Below, one piece after another: positions 61,342-64,000 of a stretch of 64,000 nt of DNA. The translations under genes were made by a program, and so were the position numbers. The stretch covers positions 1-64,000 of the forward strand of contig CAYOEA010000007.1 in NCBI GenBank assembly GCA_964402995.1. Reading direction: 5' to 3'. The DNA comes from GCA-2686295 sp964402995. GTDB lineage: Archaea > Nanobdellota > Nanobdellia > Woesearchaeales > GCA-2686295. A model generated the notes under the pieces. It ran no database searches. It was given only the letters and a program-made list of their open reading frames with translations, and was not told where the DNA came from. Within the stretch, counting starts at the first letter, position 1; each line of letters opens with the position of its first letter.

Positions 61342-62424
61342 CTAAAACATACTTCCAAAGAATAAATGCATTACTTTAAAGGAAATTATGAATATAGTAA
61401 TTGAAACCACGATGAAAATTGGCACATACTTTAAACCATCCTTTATATTTCCTTTTGAAATAGTAGAAACTATCATTGCAGAAAATAAACTTGTAAGAAA
61501 TAAATTAGAATACGCAAATATTTCAAAATTCCTAACAGATATTGATTCAGCATCAAAATTCATCTGAAGAGAACCAGAAGACATTCCTCCTCCACCAATG
61601 AAATCAGTTAATATAGATTTAATAATTACCATTAATTCGTGAGATAAACCCAAAAGTACAGGTGCAGCCCCAATTGCAGCTACAGAAATAAATATGACGT
61701 AAGTCATAACTGAAGCACCCATTTCTTTTTTCATAATTCTCATTTCTTGAACATTAATTGAGACTTTGTTTAGAAGATCCCCCATCCGACTTCCACTTCT
61801 AAGACCTTCAAGCATCATATTAACTATTCGTCTAAGAAGATCAGAATCATATCTATCAACAAATTCAAGCAAAGCATCATCTATACTTTTCCCAGTCAAA
61901 GTTGATTTTGCAACTTTTTCCATTTCAACTGCTAGTATACCAAAATTAGGTTTTACAGCATAAAGTAATGCACGCTCAAGCATCATTCCTGCATTCACAT
62001 TTGCAGCTGTTAATTGTAATAAATCAGGTAAATGTAATTCAATTTCCTGCACCCTATTATACAAAATATACGATGCCCAATATTTTATAAGATAAAAAGA
62101 TGCAAAATAAAGCAAAGTTGGTAACAGAAATGCTAATGCAATTAATGTTAGAACAAAACTTTTAGCAGTTGACATATCAGCTACAAAAAAACTTAAAATT
62201 ATCATTAAACCAATTAAAACAACATAAGCTCGCGACAAGGTTATATTCAAAGTCTTATAGGTTTGTTTATAACCTAAATTCTTCATAGCGTGATTTATAT
62301 CTGATTTTAATTGTTCATATCTGCTTAATTTTTTAGTGGAAATTTGTTTTTTGTTTTTTATAGATGTATCTCTAACTTCACGAAGTTCTTTTGCTTTTTT
62401 ATTCATTAAATTGTTGATATCCAT
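61342..62424 (-). CDS. Pilus assembly membrane protein (TadC/FlaJ-like)
   Basis: 360 aa, GGAG before ATG 62424. A T2SF-type platform protein: cytoplasmic helical part with EIELHLPDLLQLTAANVNAGM, MLERALLYAV and MLEGLRSGSRMGDLL, then three or more membrane helices. Works with the adjacent paralogue as the inner-membrane platform of the pilus machine. Confidence 0.9.
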   Translation of the reverse strand: MDINNLMNKKAKELREVRDTSIKNKKQISTKKLSRYEQLKSDINHAMKNLGYKQTYKTLNITLSRAYVVLIGLMIILSFFVADMSTAKSFVLTLIALAFLLPTLLYFASFYLIKYWASYILYNRVQEIELHLPDLLQLTAANVNAGMMLERALLYAVKPNFGILAVEMEKVAKSTLTGKSIDDALLEFVDRYDSDLLRRIVNMMLEGLRSGSRMGDLLNKVSINVQEMRIMKKEMGASVMTYVIFISVAAIGAAPVLLGLSHELMVIIKSILTDFIGGGGMSSGSLQMNFDAESISVRNFEIFAYSNLFLTSLFSAMIVSTISKGNIKDGLKYVPIFIVVSITIFIISFKVMHLFFGSMF

Positions 62425-62427
62425 AAT

Positions 62428-63222
62428 CTATAACTCCACAGGAGGTCTTGAACTTTTTATTAAAGACAAAAACATGAATTGTACAAATCCAATTAACATT
62501 GAGATCATAAGTAAGAAAGGTAAGGATAAATTTAAACCAATAAAGGTTGTTAAAATAATAAACATAGTAATTCCTAAAGATGGAACTATAACTGCCATCA
62601 TCATGTAGAACATAGCCATAGGATTTAGTTTCTTACCATATTCTTCAACAGCTACTCGCTGTTCACGAACAATTTGTTCAACAACCATTCTCAAAGAACC
62701 TACAACTTCAGCTCCAGTATTTATTGAATTTAAAACTTGCCATAGAATTTTTTTAAGTCCTTCTTCAGGAACATCTTCTATTGTTTGATTTATAGCATCT
62801 TCAATTGGAGTTCCTAAATCAATTTTTGAAACTATTTCATGAAAGTATATGCCTATTGCCTTATAATTTCCAGCCATGTTCTTAAACGTTTCATACGGTG
62901 GAACACCTGCTTCCATTTCAATAATTAAAAATCTTCCTGCAAAAACTAATTCTTTCGAAATATTTCTAGAAATCTTATTTATCTTAACCTCGGGAGATTT
63001 TATAAAATAAGAAAACATAAAGAACAGTACAAATGGAAATGCTAAAACTGAAAATAAACTTTGTGTAAATAAGAATACTATAAAAACAATACCTCCCGCA
63101 GCATAAGCTGCAGAGATAAACGTCTTCTTAACAAAATAATCAGGTTTTTCAAGTATTCTTGCTTGACGAAGTGTAATTCCTAAATTAGGAAACCTTGATG
63201 CAATATTCTTGTAAAGTTGCAT
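62428..63222 (-). CDS. Pilus assembly membrane protein (TadB/FlaJ-like)
   Basis: 264 aa. T2SF pattern: LVFAGRFLIIEMEAGVPPYE, LGTPIEDAINQTIEDVPEEG, LKKILWQVLNSINTGAEVVG, then MAMFYMMMAVIVPSLGITM helices. With the next gene it forms a split platform (two genes in place of one long FlaJ). Confidence 0.9.
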   Translation of the reverse strand: MQLYKNIASRFPNLGITLRQARILEKPDYFVKKTFISAAYAAGGIVFIVFLFTQSLFSVLAFPFVLFFMFSYFIKSPEVKINKISRNISKELVFAGRFLIIEMEAGVPPYETFKNMAGNYKAIGIYFHEIVSKIDLGTPIEDAINQTIEDVPEEGLKKILWQVLNSINTGAEVVGSLRMVVEQIVREQRVAVEEYGKKLNPMAMFYMMMAVIVPSLGITMFIILTTFIGLNLSLPFLLMISMLIGFVQFMFLSLIKSSRPPVEL

Positions 63223-63224
63223 CT

Positions 63225-64000
63225 TTAATCATCACCTTTAATCCAATCCAATATCTCAGATCGTTTAGAAATTTTAATTCCTGTAGACTCATCTTCATCT
63301 TTCTTTCCACTCTTCTTGTTCGTTGACTTGATAAGTTTTAAAAGCGCTTCTTTATCAGTATAATATTCTGCAATTACTCTTCCTACTTCCTCAATTAAAT
63401 AAACATTCTCATCTATCAAATATTGTAATACTACTTGTTTCTCTTTCAAATCTAATTTAATTTCTGCGTCTGTAAATCCAGTGTAATCTTTAAGTGATTC
63501 ATATAATGCTTCAGATTCATTTCTCCATTCAAGTCTATCTTTCTTTGGATTATACTGCATTAAAACGTTAAAATTTCCATCAGGTAGGATTTCAGCTATT
63601 TGGAATGTTCTTCTCATACCAGTTCGACGATTTCTGAATTGTACTACAACTAATGAGATTGCAGGCAAAAGTGTTCTTGGAACATTTATTGGTTCATTTG
63701 TAAGTCTTTCAATTGTTTCTGAAACATTATTTGCGTGAAATGTAGCATAACATGAATGTCCTGTATGAATTGCTTCGAATAAAGTTTCTGCTTCTCTTTT
63801 ACGTCTAACTTCTCCTACAATAATTCTATCAGGTCTCATACGTAAACTGTTAACAAGTAAATCACCCATTTCCACAGAGCCTTTTCCTTCTGCGTTTGGA
63901 AGACAGGTGTTCATAGATACCCAATGTAAGAATGATGGTAATTGAATTTCACGTGTATCTTCAATAGATATTACTCTTTGGTTTGGTGGAAAGAAATTTG
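63225..64000 (-). CDS. Pilus ATPase, FlaI/PilT-like (partial)
   Basis: The frame continues off the right edge upstream of the in-frame Met at 63914 (FFPPNQRVISIEDTREIQLP, the Asp box). Walker B region MRPDRIIVGEVRRKREAETL, His box HTGHSCYATFHANN and the C-terminal helical lid are visible. Powers pilin assembly or retraction. Only the C-terminal part is in the window. Confidence 0.93.
   Translation of the reverse strand, partial: NFFPPNQRVISIEDTREIQLPSFLHWVSMNTCLPNAEGKGSVEMGDLLVNSLRMRPDRIIVGEVRRKREAETLFEAIHTGHSCYATFHANNVSETIERLTNEPINVPRTLLPAISLVVVQFRNRRTGMRRTFQIAEILPDGNFNVLMQYNPKKDRLEWRNESEALYESLKDYTGFTDAEIKLDLKEKQVVLQYLIDENVYLIEEVGRVIAEYYTDKEALLKLIKSTNKKSGKKDEDESTGIKISKRSEILDWIKGDD

Noticed and set aside
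1..64000. tRNA or rRNA genes
   Set aside because: No T-arm consensus with flanking clover-leaf or rRNA-like block was recognised by eye; a covariance-model scan would decide.

Overview
The window reads as a piece of an AT-rich archaeal chromosome, most likely from the DPANN group (Woesearchaeota/Pacearchaeota-like). Archaeal markers are ribosomal proteins S8e and S15 (S15P/S13e), a DRG-type GTPase, a ThrRS with the archaeal editing domain, a type II methionine aminopeptidase, class III signal-peptide pilins with an archaeal pilus motor, and BRE/TATA promoters. Many TATA boxes sit about 27-28 bp before the start codon, so leaderless mRNAs are common; operon-internal genes carry GGAGG-like ribosome sites. 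Several genes look bacterial: one-polypeptide pyruvate:ferredoxin oxidoreductase, a Tat-exported peptidoglycan-hydrolase-like protein and a transmembrane Ser/Thr kinase. No rRNA, tRNA, CRISPR array or insertion sequence was recognised.

1-10 kb is an unfamiliar accessory locus. A ClpX-like AAA+ ATPase and a degenerate paralogue point left. An operon points right: a small helical protein, a TPR protein, a very large repeat protein with an HExxHH domain (broken by a 100-N assembly gap), a small helical protein, and a fusion of an HExxxH domain with a minimal nucleotidyltransferase. 10-17 kb holds a coiled-coil protein, a long PurA-like enzyme, a phosphoesterase, a TIM-barrel protein, surface proteins and a sugar nucleotidyltransferase. 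17-30 kb is metabolic and redox: PFOR, transaldolase, a CARF-HTH/glutaredoxin/thioredoxin reductase/DUF427 operon, a DnaQ-like exonuclease, DUF362-ferredoxin, MFS, aminotransferase, SpoIIM-like protein. 30-41 kb has paired AAA ATPases, an LhgO-like oxidase, DRG GTPase, three microproteins, and thrS preceded by a threonine-rich leader peptide, then HAD, an AKTA-repeat protein and MetAP. 41-54 kb is envelope and signalling: an S26 peptidase, paralogous membrane proteins, a beta-barrel-like protein, an AbrB-PhoU regulator, an RHH regulator coupled to a kinase, S15, the Tat hydrolase and S8e. 54.8-64 kb is one type IV pilus-like locus.

Two regulatory observations stand out. First, a near-palindrome (TTAC[C/T]ACT-N4-AGTGA-like) sits at a fixed distance upstream of BRE/TATA at five promoters, with weaker copies elsewhere; the set includes an RHH-kinase operon, a signal peptidase and the Tat hydrolase, suggesting one envelope regulon. 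Second, thrS is preceded by a 26-codon SD-led ORF with 14 Thr codons, nine consecutive: the hallmark of attenuation, which to my knowledge is not established in archaea.
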